Assembly: GCA_034620365.1 (NCBI GenBank)
Contig: JAQGEQ010000192.1
Location: 4,025,001-4,089,000, forward strand
Length of the DNA stretch: 64,000 nt
From: Pegea sp. RAD2-039
Lineage: Eukaryota; Chordata; Thaliacea; Salpida; Salpidae
Reading direction: 5' to 3'
Part shown: positions 63,401 through 64,000 of the stretch, in pieces
Layout of the letters: the number at the start of each line of letters is the position of its first letter
How positions within the stretch are numbered: the stretch's first letter is position 1
Program-made: the position numbers and the translations under genes
Notes under the pieces: generated by a model
The model's input: the letters and a program-made list of their open reading frames with translations, nothing else
What the model was told of the DNA's origin: nothing
Database searches by the model: none

Positions 63401-63742
63401 AGACTAAACTTAATTGGATCTAATAGTGATTCAGGTTACAGGGATTTGATTTTTTGGTGGGTTGAAGTTATTTGTCAGTAAATTGCAACTAAGTAATCAT
63501 TTATACATTAGAACAGTTTAATGAAAAAATCACATTTTAAAATATTTGGAGGTTATACATTAATGAAAAATTGCTTTGAATAGAAATTGCTTTTTCTTTT
63601 TTCATATAAATTTATTGTTTTTTTTTCAGTTTAAAACTTTTTAATGCTAACAAATTAGCTGAAGGATTTATGTTTGAGGTAAAAGCAATTGATATAGGAA
63701 AATTACAAGCAGTTAAGTTGGTGGTTGATGAAACAGAAAATG
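51419..63742 (+). CDS. Doublecortin-PLAT-beta-trefoil-PLAT giant (3' end outside)
   Basis: Forty-three exons join in phase to about 1,904 residues and run off the right edge; the first is 51419-51499 and the last visible is 63630-63742. Two doublecortin domains come first (about 50-137 with VRSIYTASGQ and LEDGKSYICSG; about 168-251), which in this superfamily bind tubulin. Two PLAT/LH2 domains follow (about 273-390, 398-520; GTTAHVAINFYG, GTSTDVYITLIG). Next is a segment (about 536-817) with beta-trefoil or fascin-like repeats (YLTLDQHRLVGE, FATVSQNGKVAD, NNFIGLDSKGNVKL). At least eight more PLAT domains begin near 888, 1010, 1159, 1290, 1421, 1556, 1695 and 1828. RP1-type doublecortin proteins and LOXHD1-type PLAT arrays are both ciliary or stereociliary, so a microtubule-membrane linker is inferred. 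One intron (53755-53876) uses a GC donor. The start is the first in-frame ATG, just before the first domain. Confidence 0.88.
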
Positions 63743-64000
63743 GTTTGTAATTCCCCTTTTGAAAGTTTATTGTACAACTTTTAAAGTAATATTAAGTTAA
63801 AAAAGCTAAAAATAAATAATTTGTTCACTAATTACTTGATTTTCTATTAATAATTTTACAATTACAAAATCGTGACTGACTTCTTATTGGAAACAATCAT
63901 TTAAAATGGTTATAAAACATATTTCAAATTCAAATATCCATCTATTGTCTTAGAATTATAAAGTGAAAATTAGCAACAGTTAACAACATCAATTTTATAA
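63743..64000 (+). other. Intron of the doublecortin/PLAT gene, cut by the window edge
   Basis: The last visible exon ends in phase 1 at a GTTTGT donor, midway through a PLAT domain; no further exon is seen before the window ends. Confidence 0.6.

Overview
The window is AT-rich metazoan nuclear DNA (A+T well above two thirds by eye). The evidence is many short GT-AG introns, animal gene families (phospholipase C-eta, HUS1, TTI2, RAD50, PSMD8, a doublecortin/PLAT giant) and thrombospondin repeats. I cannot name the species. Several genes have a strong pyrimidine-AG acceptor 1 to 75 bases before the start codon and no visible upstream coding exon, and some genes on one strand sit very close together. 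That fits a lineage with spliced-leader trans-splicing, such as flatworms or rotifers, but this is inference. I rebuilt exon models by hand from reading frame, splice phase and protein family knowledge.

Layout. 1-2961: no gene seen. 2962-21695 (+): a phospholipase C-eta-like gene (PH, EF hands, X, Y, C2, Ser-rich tail) lacking its 5' end; it is followed at 23157-24591 by a long Ser/Tyr-rich reading frame that is either its last exon or a separate gene. One 9.8 kb PLC intron (9173-18977) holds two genes on the opposite strand, both encoding signal-peptide, single-pass membrane proteins with tyrosine-containing tails; one has two thrombospondin type 1 repeats. 26184-28674 (-): HUS1. 31266-34840 (+): a guanine deaminase homologue that has lost two of four zinc ligands. 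37083-45526 (+): three tightly spaced genes: a small putative mitochondrial membrane protein, TTI2, and a complete 27-exon RAD50. 45589-46503 (-): the mitoribosomal protein mS38/AURKAIP1, tail to tail with RAD50. 46893-47696 (-): proteasome lid subunit PSMD8/Rpn12. 49540-50162 (+): a tentative two-exon gene. 51419 to beyond the window (+): a large doublecortin-PLAT-beta-trefoil-PLAT protein.

Functional links. HUS1 (9-1-1 clamp), TTI2 (PIKK maturation) and RAD50 (MRN complex) all serve the DNA damage response and lie within about 20 kb. PLC-eta makes IP3 and diacylglycerol from PIP2. The doublecortin/PLAT giant is probably a microtubule or ciliary membrane protein. No CRISPR, tRNA, rRNA or intact transposon was seen; the only clear compositional outlier is a GC-rich insert of about 320 bases in a RAD50 intron.
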